Positions 1 to 10,529 of a stretch of DNA of 64,000 nucleotides are shown one piece after another. The notes below the pieces were generated by a model. The model saw only the letters and a program-made list of their open reading frames with translations. It ran no database searches and was not told the DNA's origin. Each line of letters opens with the position of its first letter. The stretch's first letter is position 1. The stretch comes from Methanosarcina sp. ERenArc_MAG2 (GTDB lineage: Archaea; Halobacteriota; Methanosarcinia; Methanosarcinales; Methanosarcinaceae), in the NCBI GenBank assembly GCA_023955635.1, contig JAMXHR010000002.1, positions 248,001-312,000 of the forward strand. The letters run 5' to 3'. The translations under genes were made by a program, and so were the position numbers.

Positions 1-244
1 AACAGATGGATCTGTCCTCACCCTCAAGCCCAGAATAGAGCAGTACGACTTTTCCGCTCACAGCGGAGATAGTGAACTCAAAAAGCTCGTAAAAGATTTC
101 TGCAGGAAAGGTACTGAAAGGGTCTTTGTCATGCATGGAGACAAAACCGAAATCTTTGCGCAGTGGATTTCGGAGGAAATCGGCGTGGATGCATATGCAC
201 CTGCAAACGGGGAATTATTTGCCTTTAAAGAAGAAAAGAAATAA
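1..244 (+). CDS. C-terminal end of a beta-CASP metallo-beta-lactamase RNA nuclease (partial)
   Basis: The reading frame is open from the first bases and stops with TAA at 242-244, so about 80 C-terminal residues are present. It contains SAHSGDSELK and VMHGDKTEIFAQWISEEIG, the pattern of the RMMBL zinc-dependent RNA-specificity domain that ends beta-CASP exonucleases/endonucleases. The histidines of SAHS and MHGD are the usual metal-binding ones of this domain. Such enzymes process or degrade RNA in the cytoplasm. The metallo-beta-lactamase and beta-CASP domains lie outside the window, so the subfamily cannot be named. The next gene starts about 60 bp downstream on the same strand. Confidence 0.8.
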   Translation, partial: TDGSVLTLKPRIEQYDFSAHSGDSELKKLVKDFCRKGTERVFVMHGDKTEIFAQWISEEIGVDAYAPANGELFAFKEEKK

Positions 245-301
245 GCAGCTTTTTCAGAAGCCTGCGAAATGCTTAAGCTCATACAGTTCCAATTGGCTGG
301 T

Positions 302-847
302 ATGATCCTCAATCCTGAATCCGACGTCCTTGAAGCACTTGCACAGACTATCCTTCTGGCTGCACGGACTGCCCCCAAAGCCAAAGGAGTAGACGATATA
401 ATAACTGCCCTTGCCGAAAAAGAAGACATTGAAGTCCTTGCCTCGGCTATGGAAAAGCTGGCAGATAAAAAAGGGGCAGGCTTTGTTTTTCTGAAAAGAG
501 ACGCTGCAAATCTCCGAAATGCCGGAGCTGCTGTTCTCATAGGCGTTAAAACCAGCGGGGCTGCAGGCCTGAACTGCGGAGCCTGTGGCTTTGAAACCTG
601 TACTGAGATGCTGAACCGGCAGAAAGTAGAGGTAGATTTCAAGGGCCCGAACTGTATGCTCAAATATGTAGACCTGGGAATAGCTGTTGGCGCAGCCGCT
701 GCAAAAGCCAAGGACTGCTGCGTTGACAACAGGGTCATGTACTCAGTTGGTGCAGCTGCAAGGGTTTCTGGCTTGCTCGATGCGGATGTTATTTTCGGAA
801 TTCCGTTGAGTATAACAGGGAAAAATATTTTCTTTGATAGGAAATAA
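302..847 (+). CDS. DUF2148 domain protein with ferredoxin-like cysteine cluster
   Basis: About 181 residues if started at the ATG giving MILNPESDVLEALAQT, which looks like the natural family start; an upstream in-frame ATG at 269 would add 11 residues with no better ribosome site. The middle carries CGACGFETC and later CMLKY and CC, a cysteine set fitting an iron-sulfur or metal site, as known for DUF2148 proteins of anaerobes. TAPKAKGVDD near the N terminus is a family hallmark. The biochemical role of the family is unknown. It lies about 60 bp after the nuclease gene on the same strand and converges on the DUF460 gene. Confidence 0.75.
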   Translation: MILNPESDVLEALAQTILLAARTAPKAKGVDDIITALAEKEDIEVLASAMEKLADKKGAGFVFLKRDAANLRNAGAAVLIGVKTSGAAGLNCGACGFETCTEMLNRQKVEVDFKGPNCMLKYVDLGIAVGAAAAKAKDCCVDNRVMYSVGAAARVSGLLDADVIFGIPLSITGKNIFFDRK

Positions 848-949
848 AGAGCTGAAGCTTCGGAATAGGTAGACATACTATTAATTGGAAGACGTAAGGA
901 CTCTGCAGGCAGGTACTGCGGAAAGAGCAGAGGAGTTTTTAGAGGAGCC

Positions 950-2909
950 TTAAACCAGGCCCCTGCGCCGTTCACTTCTGTACTCTTCAAAAAGACTCTG
1001 CAGTTCGTCTTCTTTGGCTTTGTGTCGATTTTTCTCAGCCTCTTTTTCCCAGGCAGCAATTGCGACTTCAAGGCTTTCCGGCTCTGCCATTGCAAAATCC
1101 TCAGCCCGTTCAAGTGGAATGCCCCTTAAGACCGGCACATTCCCTTTGAAGAGGGTTTCCTCTGCCGCATGCGAAATATCCTCAGGGATAAGTACGGCCC
1201 TAACGGATGCTTCTACAAGGATCTGGGCTGTTGCAGCCCCGCCTCCGCTTGGTTCCTCCAGGAAAACTACGTCTCCTTCCTTGAGCCCGTATTTTTCCTT
1301 TGTTTCGGCAATTGATTCCTTCGTAAAAGCGGCAATAACCTTTACAGCAGTACCTTCGCCCCGGACTTCCATTTTCTGGATTTTGCGCAGCTTATTACTC
1401 CTGCGCCGGAGTTCCTTTACAGTTTTATTTTTATGGCTGAGCTCTTTTTTCAGGCTCTCTATAGTAATTTCTCTGATCTGGATTTCGTTTGATTTCCGGA
1501 CTTCACTGTAAGCTTCTTTTTGAAGCTGTTCAGTCGTGATGCAAGTTTTGAAATTTTCCGGTCTTTTGCAGCAAGTTCCTCTTTTAAATCCTCAAGGTAT
1601 TCCTGCAGGTTCTGAATATGTTCTCCCTGCCGATGGATAGTCTCCCTCATTTTCAGGAGGGATTCGTCGACCGCCCTTTCATCTGGTTTTTCAGGACGCT
1701 CTCTTGCCCTCGGTTTTTCAGCCTCATTTGATACCCGAACTTTGTCGATTGCAGCTTCTATCGAGTCTCCGCTGATTACATGAAGCTTTATCAGCTCAAG
1801 GTCTGAATTCTGTGGAGCTTTCTTTTCAATCCGGGTAAAGATATTCTTGTAGCTCCTGTAGGTGAGAAGAGCCGCAGTCAATGCGTCCCTTTCATGGTCA
1901 TTGGAATAGCCGAAAGTCTTTCCAAGAGCAATTTTTTCCTCGGCAGAAACTTCAATTCCAGGGCTTGCAGGAACTGCATTGAAGCTCCGCCTGATTTTTT
2001 CAACCGAACCTGGCATCGGAGTAACATCACTGGCAATAACTGCAGGTTTTCCGTATTCGGCAATAAGCTTGACAACTTCATCTGGAGCTATTCCCCTAAA
2101 GCTTTTCAGATAGAGAAGGTCTCCATCCAGAGAAAGAATGGCTATGCCCACGGTTGTTCCTGGATCAATTCCCACGATTGTGAATTTACGTCTTGGGTTC
2201 TTCTGTTTAAGGGGAACATAACGAATTTTGTCGCGTTCGACGCTTCTTACACTTACCTGAGCATCGTTGCTTGCCGCAGAATGTATTGGTATCTCTCCGC
2301 GCTTTGCATAGACAGTAAATTCGGACCTGACATATCCTCCGAACCCTTTTACATTTACTGCTTCGAATTTGATGCCTTTTTCCCGCGAGAGGTCTTTAAG
2401 GACGTTTTCAATCTCTCTGCTCCTTTGCAACACAGCTCCATGTACCTTCCTGCAGTACCGGTTCTGGCTCCAGCCCCCCGACCCAGAGAACGGGCTCTGC
2501 TGACCTTGATCTTTGTAATATCTTCAAAGAGAGAAACCTCATGCCCGATCCCAAGGTCTGCAAGGCGGGCACATGCTTCGGCTTCATCGTTCGGATTTAC
2601 GGGGTCGAAAGAAAACCCGTGCTTTCGTGCAATCCTGACAAGCGGTTCAGGATGGAGCCCGCCTGTGACCTGGACAAGTTTAACGTCGTCAGGGAGGCGT
2701 TCCATAAGAGAAAGAAGCTCGCGCCTGTCGGCAGCAAGCTCGAAAATGTTGTCAACGGCTATCATCTCCGGCCTGTCCTTCTGGATCATATTAAGGATCT
2801 TCTGGCGACGGAGCATACTTTGATGGGAGACTTCACCCTCCTTAAGGATAGCAAGCGCATACCTGGGAAGTTCCCTTGCCCGGGGAGCCCCGGGAAATAT
2901 CGATTCCAT
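950..2909 (-). CDS. DUF460 protein with RuvC-like nuclease fold, split by two frameshifts
   Basis: Three minus-strand segments (2909-2478, about 2480-1520, about 1515-950) read as one protein of about 650 residues. The N-terminal part (IFPGAPRARELPRYALAIL, MIAVDNIFELA) and middle part (VGIDPGTTVGIAIL, SNDHERDALTAALL) match the archaeal DUF460 family, which has RNase H/RuvC-like acidic motifs. The C-terminal third is a coiled coil followed by a small conserved domain. One extra base in the C6 run at 2474-2479 and one in the T5 run at 1517-1521 would restore the frame. The start is uncertain: YGIDI, the expected beginning, lies just upstream in another frame after an ATG at 2938, suggesting a third indel. 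Function is unknown; a nucleic-acid role is inference. Confidence 0.7.
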
Positions 2910-2938
2910 ATATAATCCTATTTTGCATGAATATCTAT

Positions 2939-3525
2939 ATTTTATTTTTTATAGAATATATATTTAACTGAATCCGTTTTTATCACATAAATCTATTTAT
3001 TAATAAGGTCTTTTTAGATTTGTTTTCCACCGGCTTAAGAAAAGATGGGTACATAAGAAAATAGACGTATTTCGAATTATTCTCACCACTGGAAAGTAAA
3101 AATAGAGCAAGTGTAAATAAGCAAGTTTCAATTCAGTCTTTGATTCCTCAGCGGCTCAATTTTTGAGGTTTTTTCTTATCTGTTTTGATGGTAACAAAAA
3201 TTCGATTTATCAGAGAGCCTATCCCAAAACCGATTTTATTTCCACGTCAGTAAGAGTTTTAAAATTGTTGTCCTTTAATTAGGGGAGTTAGATAATTACA
3301 TATCGGAACATATAAAAACTTCTATAACTTTTGCACAGTAAATACCATTAAATCGATAATCCAAGTTGAAATTGATGATCGAGAGAGAATATATTGAGAA
3401 AAGTATCAAACTGATGTTTGACGTTGAAACTTTGAATATAAGGAATAGGACTTACGCACTTTAAGTACCAAATCAAGTATGAGCAGCATCATCGGAATTA
3501 GTAGGATTTCGACAGTTAAGTATTT
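2939..3525. other. Intergenic, A+T rich, with transposon-end scars
   Basis: No gene is visible. GAGCCTATCCCAAAACCGAT at 3217-3236 followed by GTCAGTAAGAGTTTT matches a second stretch near 4945-4982 beyond the insertion sequence, so it looks like a solo IS end. TAGGACTTACGCACTTTAAG at 3447-3466 resembles the end of the MITE family found at 9890 and 10695. Confidence 0.45.
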
Positions 3526-4850
3526 AGGAATGCTGCAAATATAACTTCAATTTTTCACTTGTGGAATTGCTCTGTAATTCCATTTTCCTAAATAATCATC
3601 AAATACAATTTTCATTTTTTCCTTGAAGTTTTCAGTTGCTTTTCTTCCCGTGGCATAAACTTTATCCTTTATAGTCGAAAACACTTTGAGTCCTGTAGAT
3701 GTGTAAGTCTTCTCAACAAGGCTTTTGACCACCTCAATATTGCTGAAAACAGTACCTTTGCATGCATTCGTAACATGACAGAATAACCTGTGTTCTATTG
3801 GATTGTATTTCGACGTATATGGTGGATAATGAGCCATTCTGATTTCAATTCCAATTTCATTTACCATCTTTTGCAAATCTTCCTTGAAAATATAATTCCT
3901 GCTTGAGTTGCTTCCACCACCATCAGCTAAGGTTAAAATGCTATTTGCTTCTGGATATTTGTTTTTACCGTATTTTTCCCACCAGTCTTTAATGCAGTCA
4001 CAACAAAACTCGCTTGTATCCTTACTGGTTCCTAGGGTGATGTATCCTTCGTTACTTTTTAGATCGTATATGCCATGTGGAATTACAACCCCATCTGAAA
4101 ATGTATTGAAGTCGTGGTCATATACCTTTACTGTGTGGGTACAATAAACTTTACCATCACGGTAGAAATTACCTATGACTTCTTTTTTTACATCTATACT
4201 GATAATAGGATTAGCGCTTTTTGAGTACTCTTCCTTTAACTCGTGAATTCTCTCAAATTGCTCATTTCTATCTTTAGAGTCTTTCATTGTGACAGCTTTT
4301 TGCATTTTCCTTTTTACAAAACCATGTTTCTTTAAGAGCTGCTTTACTACATAGGGAGTTATATTCATACCCTTTGATTTAAAAACCTTTGAAATTTCTT
4401 TAAGGTTCAGGTTTGTCCATTTTAGTTCTTCATCCATAGGGCTTCCAGCCGTATGGTTTTTTAGAATATCAAAAAATATTTCATCGATATTTTCCACCGT
4501 GTCGATGATTTTCTTTTTACCCCCACCAGGCTTTCGAATTCTGTCCTCTGGGGTTTCTGTACCATTGGTGATTTCATTAATTCCAGCCATGACAGTCTGA
4601 AAGTGGCAGCCCAGGACACTACTAATATAGATTTGTCCTCCGTGACCTAATTTAATTGCTTCGATAGCTGCGTATCTTCTCCGATCTTTCTCGTTCAAAC
4701 TATCATAAAATGCTTTCATTCGAGTTTCAATTTCTTCAGGATATTTTATGCGTAGCGTCAAATTAGATTCCTTTTAATCATTTGTAATGGCTTCTAACAA
4801 ACATTATAGATGGTAAGAGAAATAATTGAAATTATATATGTTTTGTTCCT
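3526..4850 (-). mobile_element. ISAzo13-type insertion sequence, copy 1
   Basis: This 1325-bp segment is shared with 29330-30654 in opposite orientation; identity stops abruptly at AGGAA on one side and TTCCT on the other, which fixes the ends. The terminal inverted repeat is short (AGGAA, then weak similarity). It contains one intact transposase gene. AAGTATT occurs one base before the left end (3518-3524) and directly after the right end (4851-4857), a possible target duplication, though the same is not seen at copy 2. The transposases of the two copies are identical, so transposition was recent. Confidence 0.85.
3547..4761 (-). CDS. ISAzo13-family DDE transposase
   Basis: 404 residues, full length. 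The N-terminal part has a helix-turn-helix-like region (GGQIYISSVLGCHFQTVMAG), then a DDE-type core with ISIDVKKEVIGN, LADGGGSNSSR and PPYTSKYNPIEHRL, where the aspartates and the NPIEH glutamate are the likely catalytic triad. This pattern is that of the Rhodopirellula-type/ISAzo13 transposases. It moves its own 1325-bp element. The protein is identical to the one at 29419-30633. The start ATG... is read from the minus strand as ATT/TTG-type TTG (TTGACGCTACGC), since no ATG precedes the conserved N terminus. Confidence 0.85.
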   Translation of the reverse strand: MTLRIKYPEEIETRMKAFYDSLNEKDRRRYAAIEAIKLGHGGQIYISSVLGCHFQTVMAGINEITNGTETPEDRIRKPGGGKKKIIDTVENIDEIFFDILKNHTAGSPMDEELKWTNLNLKEISKVFKSKGMNITPYVVKQLLKKHGFVKRKMQKAVTMKDSKDRNEQFERIHELKEEYSKSANPIISIDVKKEVIGNFYRDGKVYCTHTVKVYDHDFNTFSDGVVIPHGIYDLKSNEGYITLGTSKDTSEFCCDCIKDWWEKYGKNKYPEANSILTLADGGGSNSSRNYIFKEDLQKMVNEIGIEIRMAHYPPYTSKYNPIEHRLFCHVTNACKGTVFSNIEVVKSLVEKTYTSTGLKVFSTIKDKVYATGRKATENFKEKMKIVFDDYLGKWNYRAIPQVKN

Positions 4851-5133
4851 AAGTATTATTGCAAAAGCGGTTAATCGTTTGTATATGTCCTGAGATTTGG
4901 GTCATATGTTAACCAGTTTCAAATTCAAGATATATTTACGAGTTCATCCCAAAACCGGTTTTCTTCTCAATCAGTAAGAGTTTCAGAGAGAATTTTCATG
5001 ATCAGAAATCTTGATTATTCGGAATAAAAGGGGAGAAAAAGAGAAATGGCTTGAATGTAAAGAAGGAAATGAAGGTAAGCCCGAAGCCTTATGGTTTTTG
5101 TAAAGGTCCGGGTTAATGAAGACAATCTCTATA

Positions 5134-6929
5134 TCAAAGCCATTGCCCTATGAAAGGCCCGAATATCATAAACATAAACGAGAACAAGATCAACATCGAA
5201 AAGCTCGCTGTTATGGAGTTTGAGATTTTTTCCGACATCAAATCATTCCTAGTAAGGCGATACATAAAGGAATAAATATAGTCCCTAAATACATGTCCTC
5301 CGTCCAGGGGTACTGCTGGCAAACAGTTGAACAGTCCAACATAGAAGTTCAGCCAGCCAACCCAGAGCAGGGTATTTGCAATCCAGAAAATCCCGATTCC
5401 CAGAGGTTCTGCCCAGCCAACGGGATGATAAAACTGCATAATCGTGCCTGAAAAACCGCGGAATCCCTCACCTGCAAATCCATAGATAGGAAGTCCGAAA
5501 AGAATAATCCAGCCTGCAGGCACTCCAAGTAAGGAGGGAATTTGCTTAAGGGCTTCAAGATATGCCTTTGCCTGTGGCATCCATATAGAGATTCCAAGCA
5601 TACGCGACTCTGCGACTCCGTTATTCCCGTAGAGAACTCCAAGGAAACCACGGTCACCCTGCGGGGGATTTGAAGAAAGTTGCACATTAAAAGCAACAGT
5701 GCCGTTTTCAGTGAGGTTGCCTGTGTAGTTTTCAGGGGGCAGCAGCTCTACCTGTATGGTCTGATTTGCCTGAGTTGTTTCCATAAAGTTTACGAAACTT
5801 GCAACATTCTGCATTTTCGTATTGTTGAGCCGGACCATTGTCATCCCTGTTTCAATTCCTGCAGTTTCTGCCGGACTTCCCGGAATAACCCCTCCAACGA
5901 CCACTCCGCCAACATAATCTTCAGGGACTAGAGCGGCCTTTAAATCATGCACAGAGGCAATACCTTCTTTTACGGCATGGATGCGGACAGTGTCTCCAGG
6001 TTTAGTTGTTTCAAGATATGTTAGCAGATCTACAGCTGTGGTAACATTAGTATTGTTAATTTGCGTAATCACCATATCTTTCTGGAGCCCTGCCCGGTCA
6101 GCCGGAGAACTTTCATTTACGCTTAAGATCATGGCATCACTCAAAGGAGCAATTGCCCCGAGTACAGGCCCGAAAAAGAGCAGGAAAGCGATAAAAGCCA
6201 CGGTGAAGTTTGCCATGACGCCTGCTGCAAGAATCCGGGATCTCTGTGTCCTTGTAGCAGTTACTGTCGACTCGGATTCCGGTTTCTCAGGTTTGGATAC
6301 CTCAATTTCGCTCTTTATTTTTTTATTTCTTCCCATTCTTCGATTTCCTCGATAGTGGCTGTCAGAGGAAGTTCTCTTTTCGTCTCTTCCTTCTTTCCGA
6401 AAAGTTGTTCATCATCAGGCTCTGCAAAACCTCCTACCGGAACTAGAGCAAACAGAATACCCATCGATTTAACCTTGATGCCTTCAACCCTGCAGAGAAT
6501 CGCATGTGAAAACTCGTGCACAACAAGAGTAACTACGAGGGCAATAACTCCCCAGGTAAAGGGAATAAATTCGTTTACTCCAGGAATAAGCAGAATATTT
6601 CTTGGCGCATTATATTTTCCCGGTGCTGGTACGTTTCCATTAAGGAAAGAAGTATACAGCGCAAGGTCCGAGAGGGCAATGATCAGGAACATTGCAATCA
6701 TGCCTGCAAACATCAGTAAGATTCCAAGGTTTGCAAAGCTCCTCCAATAACGTTTTGGACGGGCCAGAATATCCAGCAGTTTAAGGCCCCTGGTTGTCCT
6801 GATCATAAGGATGGGAAGCGGCCCGAAAGTGCTTATGTTATACTTCTCCAGAATGCCTCTTCTGTTGAGAACAGAGACAAGGAACCAGTACAATAAAAAA
6901 ATGCCTATTAAAATGCTTGTGCCACTCAA
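5134..6929 (-). CDS. Site-2-type membrane zinc protease (M50) with PDZ domains, one frameshift
   Basis: Two segments, 6929-6318 and 6336-5134, form one protein of about 600 residues. The first has several membrane helices and the zinc motif HEFSH at about residue 138, followed by PVGGFAEPDDE. The second has two PDZ-like repeats (VNESSPADRAGLQKDMVI; GGVIPGSPAETAGIETG) outside the membrane and ends with NCLPAVPLDGGH, the usual third metal-ligand motif of site-2 proteases. The family cuts membrane-anchored proteins such as regulators. The T7 run at 6318-6324 needs one more base to join the frames. Start is TTG at 6929 with CCGGAG eight bases upstream. Confidence 0.85.
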
Positions 6930-7844
6930 GGAAATTCTCCGGAATTATTAACCTGAACCAATTATAAACTTTGAATTATTACTGTTGATCTATTATTACT
7001 ATTGATCTATTTTAATTGTCGATCTTTTTTAAATGTCAATATATATTATCTGTTTAATTAAACGTCGCTTGAATAAAGAAAATTAGCACTGATGCTTTTG
7101 ATTCAATAATCTGTTATTTGTGGCCATAGTCGTACAGACCTTAAATAGCCGTTGTTAATATGAGACCGAATGTTATCATTCCGTATCTGGCATTCTGGGC
7201 CAATTAACTCGTTCTATTGAGCTTCAGTATTTCATATGATATAAAAATATTATAGCGAGCTTATTACTGCTTCAAATCCGAGATATTTTAACGTTCCTTT
7301 TTCAAAAGACTTCTGTTTCGAAAGGACATATATTAATACACCAGAATTATATAAAAATGCATATGGAATTATAACTTGTCGGCATAAAGATTCTATGGCC
7401 AAAGGCGATGGATATTAATCACACAAACAATAATATCCGTCATATAGACAATAATGTCCTTTACATTATATTGTTCTCTATATCAATTTTCCCTGAGATG
7501 TCGGGTCTATGCTGGAATTGCATATATTACTGCCGAAAATATGGAGAATGCGTCAGAAGGATACCAAATTAGCTTTTAAAATCTCCAATCTAATTTGACA
7601 ATCGTTTCTTTAAAAATATTCCCCAAATTAATTCTTGTTCCCAACTTTATTTTGCATTTCAGTCAGCACCAGCAGTTGATATGCCCTGAAAACGGCAAAT
7701 TGTATACTATTTAATGTTGCCACCATCGAATAAAAAATAGGTGAAGACCAGAATTAGTAAAAAAAGCCATAAAAAATTGCAAAGGGAAGAGAAAAACCTT
7801 CCATTTGCGACGGATTTTTAAGGGGTCTCATGCTCTTTTCATGT
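6930..7844. other. Long intergenic gap, no gene seen
   Basis: About 900 bp of A+T-rich DNA between two minus-strand genes. No open frame with a ribosome site or recognisable protein similarity was found, and no strong hairpin. The part just above 6929 would hold the protease promoter. Confidence 0.4.
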
Positions 7845-8522
7845 TTAGCTGAATAGAGATTTTAAAGCACTGACTAATTTTCCAAAGAAACCGGATTCAT
7901 CTGCCGTTTCTTTACCGTTTTCGTCCGTAAGATTACCTTTATCCTCCATACCTTCAGGGCCCTTTCCTGGCATCCCACTGCCTTCCATTGTTGTATTTCC
8001 ATCTTTTGGCGGCTGACTCCTGTTAGTCGTCATTTCAGGACGCCTCTCGGAATCATTCTCAAAACCCTGGGAGAGGTTTTCAGTTCCGTTCTGCATCCCT
8101 GGCCCGGGACCCATACTTCTGTTCTGCATCCCTGATCCGGGACCCATATTCTGAGGAAGAATGATCTTTATATCATCGGGAGCTGCGGCAAGCGATGCAT
8201 CAAGTTCCTGCTTAATCTGAAGAAGGTCATCTTCGGTTTCGGCACTGGAGATCTTTTCCTTTATTGCCTTGAGACTGGTTGTGAGTTGTTCAGCTGCTTC
8301 AAGGGATGATTCATTTGTAAGATTTTCTTTTGAATTCTCCAGAGTTTCTATAGTATTGTTTAGTGATTCGGTCATTCGAGTCTTCATTTGATCAACTGAG
8401 TCTCCAGAACCAGGTGAAGGAGGAACATTTAGATCCTCGGCAAGCGCGAAAGAGGGGATTATACTAAATAAGGTTAATAAAGTAATTAAAATGGGAATTA
8501 TTTTTTTAGTGAAAACTTCCAT
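7845..8522 (-). CDS. Secreted hypothetical protein, coiled coil plus Met-Gly-Pro-rich tail
   Basis: About 225 residues from the ATG giving MEVFTKKIIPILITLL, which has AAAGGTGA eight bases upstream; a start further up is less likely. Residues 1-28 form a signal peptide (ending SFALA). A helical stretch follows with several N-x-S/T glycosylation sequons, then two near repeats of MGPGPGMQNG/MGPGSGMQNR and a Gly/Pro/Glu-rich region. It shares composition and the helical TAA-LxxL pattern with the next minus-strand gene. No known family is recognised; it is probably a cell-surface or pseudoperiplasmic protein. Confidence 0.7.
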   Translation of the reverse strand: MEVFTKKIIPILITLLTLFSIIPSFALAEDLNVPPSPGSGDSVDQMKTRMTESLNNTIETLENSKENLTNESSLEAAEQLTTSLKAIKEKISSAETEDDLLQIKQELDASLAAAPDDIKIILPQNMGPGSGMQNRSMGPGPGMQNGTENLSQGFENDSERRPEMTTNRSQPPKDGNTTMEGSGMPGKGPEGMEDKGNLTDENGKETADESGFFGKLVSALKSLFS

Positions 8523-8710
8523 AAATTTCACCTTTGAAATACACAATCATATATAGGGTTTTTCAGACGTAGGGTTTGATCAGGAACTGATCTCAAATAT
8601 ATCTGGGAAAGAAATGGGAAGAATCATCTTAATATCATCTCCTTTCTACTCCCCATCTCCTTTTCATGGCATCCAAAGCTGTAAAGATTAAACTTCAAAG
8701 CTGTCAAAGA

Positions 8711-9640
8711 TTAAGCTTCAGTACTGTTGTCAGTACTGTTATCCTGCATTTTGCCAGGGCGATCAAAAAGGCAGTTACATCCTCCATGCTCGCCATGAGA
8801 CCTCGGACCTTCGCCAGCATCCATTCCAGGCGCTCCCTGGGAAGAGAACATGATCTCCTTGAGATCTTCAAGGGACTCAGCTCCGTTGACATTTTCTATC
8901 AGGGAAGTGAGTTCTGTGATCCTGCTGCTGAGCTCATCGCTTGTGTTCTCGCTCTCACTTACTTTAGTCTGAAGGTGTTCGACTTCCCTTTCGAGTGAAT
9001 CAACAGCCTCGCTCTTCATATAGGTGAATACTACTTCCTGCAGTTCCGCTGCAGTCGAAGCCTCACTCACGTTAGTGGATAAATTTTGAAGGTCAGCGAT
9101 TCTTTCACCGAGTTCTTCAGTCCTGTTATCATCTCCGGCTTCCGTAAGATTGGTCTGTTCAGTTTCCAGCCTTTGAGTCATATTTCCAAGGGATTCAACG
9201 ATTTCCGTCTGAACATCAGTGAAATTGTCATCAGTAACGTTCTCAACCCTGTCGAGGCCGAATAATCCAGGCATTCTGCCGGGTTCCATGTGCATTTCTC
9301 CAGGGCCCCCGTTCATTCCATCAGGTCCCATACATTTATTTGTCGGCCTCTGACTGGACAAAACTTCCTGAAGATCGGATGCACTGGATGCTTCGCTTAC
9401 ATTGGTATAGAAGCTTTGAAGCTCGGTAATTTTTTTACTAACCGAGTCAAGGATGTTTGCCTGAACATCCGTGAAATTTTCGTCAGTTATATTCCCCGCC
9501 GGACCAGATCTTAGATCATAACTCTGATCAGCCGAATTTGTTTGAGCTCCGTTTCCTGAAGCAAAAGCTCCTGGGATGATACTCAATACAATCAACACCA
9601 TCGCAAAACGGGAAATTAATTTTAATGTTTTTATTGTCAT
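8711..9640 (-). CDS. Secreted protein with three helical repeats and many N-glycosylation sequons
   Basis: 309 residues, start ATG preceded by GGAGGT, a strong ribosome site. Residues 1-27 are a signal peptide. Three related units follow: two begin N-(I/V)-T-D-(E/D)-N-F-T-D-V-Q and all carry a helical segment ending NVSEAS...LQEV or ENVNGAE...LKEI. Between units one and two sits a Met/Gly/Pro-rich hinge with GPDGMNGGPGEMHMEPGRMP. At least ten N-x-S/T sites are present. No family recognised. The promoter region resembles that of the tryptophan-heptad gene upstream (see repeat at 9680), so the two may be expressed together. Confidence 0.75.
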   Translation of the reverse strand: MTIKTLKLISRFAMVLIVLSIIPGAFASGNGAQTNSADQSYDLRSGPAGNITDENFTDVQANILDSVSKKITELQSFYTNVSEASSASDLQEVLSSQRPTNKCMGPDGMNGGPGEMHMEPGRMPGLFGLDRVENVTDDNFTDVQTEIVESLGNMTQRLETEQTNLTEAGDDNRTEELGERIADLQNLSTNVSEASTAAELQEVVFTYMKSEAVDSLEREVEHLQTKVSESENTSDELSSRITELTSLIENVNGAESLEDLKEIMFSSQGAPGMDAGEGPRSHGEHGGCNCLFDRPGKMQDNSTDNSTEA

Positions 9641-9679
9641 AACGTACCTCCGTTAATTACCGTATTTTCTTTTTTTCAT

Positions 9680-9790
9680 GTGTCTCGGCTGTTCGCCTGT
9701 TGACAGTCCTAAAATTAACTGGCTTAAATATAAGCATACTTTCAGAAATAAGGATATTAAAGAAATTAAATTTAATAAATAAGCTTTTTT
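9680..9790. repeat. Upstream-region repeat, copy 1
   Basis: CGGCTGTTCGCCTGTTGACA and the following ACTGGCTTAAATATAA, then TTTCAGAAATAAGGATATTA, recur with few changes at about 10826-10935. Both copies lie upstream of minus-strand secreted-protein genes (start 9640 and start 10529), so they are candidates for a shared promoter or leader. Confidence 0.55.
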
Positions 9791-9889
9791 GGACTTTAAA
9801 TTCCATAACAAACCTTAAAGGGCCTCTTTAATACTTATTCGGACCCTTAAACTCCGTATATTTGAGCAAAAAAAATGTATTCATTTGTT

Positions 9890-10000
9890 AGAACTTGCGC
9901 AGTTGAACTGAAAAAAGTAACATGAAACTTCAAATAGTCTAATTCACGATATTTATGATAGACCTTTATGCTTTATTTTGCTTCTCAACTGCGTAAGTCT
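9890..10000. mobile_element. MITE-like element, copy A
   Basis: About 111 bp with no coding capacity. The left end AGAACTTGCGCAGTTGA and the reverse complement of the right end AGACTTACGCAGTTGA form a terminal inverted repeat. Internal stretches CTGAAAAAAGTAACATGAAA and GCTTTATTTTGCTT are found again, inverted, in copy B at 10695-10807. Short length, inverted ends and multiple copies fit a miniature inverted-repeat element moved by a transposase elsewhere in the genome. Confidence 0.65.
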
Positions 10001-10115
10001 AATCAAAAAAGACCCTTTAACACAATTGGTTAAGGATCTTACTGCTTTTGGAATCCAATAAGAGATTGGAGGAATCAGTCGTAATCAGTTTTTTACAGCC
10101 AGTTTTCACCGTCTG

Positions 10116-10529
10116 TTATCTTTTATTATAATTGTTTTCCCATTTCTTATGGTTATTTTCCCATTTTTTATGGTTGTTTTCCCATTTCTTATGGTTGTTT
10201 TTCCATTTCTTGTAGTTGCTTTCCCATTTCTTATAATTGCTTTCCCATTTTCTGTAATCTTCTCCATGTTTCTTATTGTCCCATTTCTTTTTCTCGTTAT
10301 CCCATTTCCTCTGTTCGTTATCCCAATTTCTCTGTTCGTTATCCCAATTTCTCTGTTCGTTATTCCAGTTTCTCTGTTCGTTATCCCACTTCTTCTTCTC
10401 GTCGCTCCATTGCTTTTCATTCTTTTGCGGAGCTGCGTTTACTGACGCAGCTGTCACTGACATTACAAAAAAGACTAACATCAAAAGGCACAGTATCTTT
10501 TTTATTCTGCCAAATATTTGCTTTCTCAT
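10116..10529 (-). CDS. Secreted tryptophan-heptad repeat protein
   Basis: About 137 residues from ATG at 10529, with AAGGAG eight bases upstream. Residues 1-32 are a signal peptide (ends NAA). The rest is almost entirely a seven-residue repeat with tryptophan at one fixed position: units such as WDNEQRN in the first half and WENNHKK in the second, thirteen tryptophans in all, spaced seven apart except for one gap with HGEDY. The DNA shows the matching 21-bp repeats. The protein is highly charged and hydrophilic otherwise. No family is recognised; a long amphipathic helix or fibre on the cell surface is inference. Confidence 0.75.
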   Translation of the reverse strand: MRKQIFGRIKKILCLLMLVFFVMSVTAASVNAAPQKNEKQWSDEKKKWDNEQRNWNNEQRNWDNEQRNWDNEQRKWDNEKKKWDNKKHGEDYRKWESNYKKWESNYKKWKNNHKKWENNHKKWENNHKKWENNYNKR

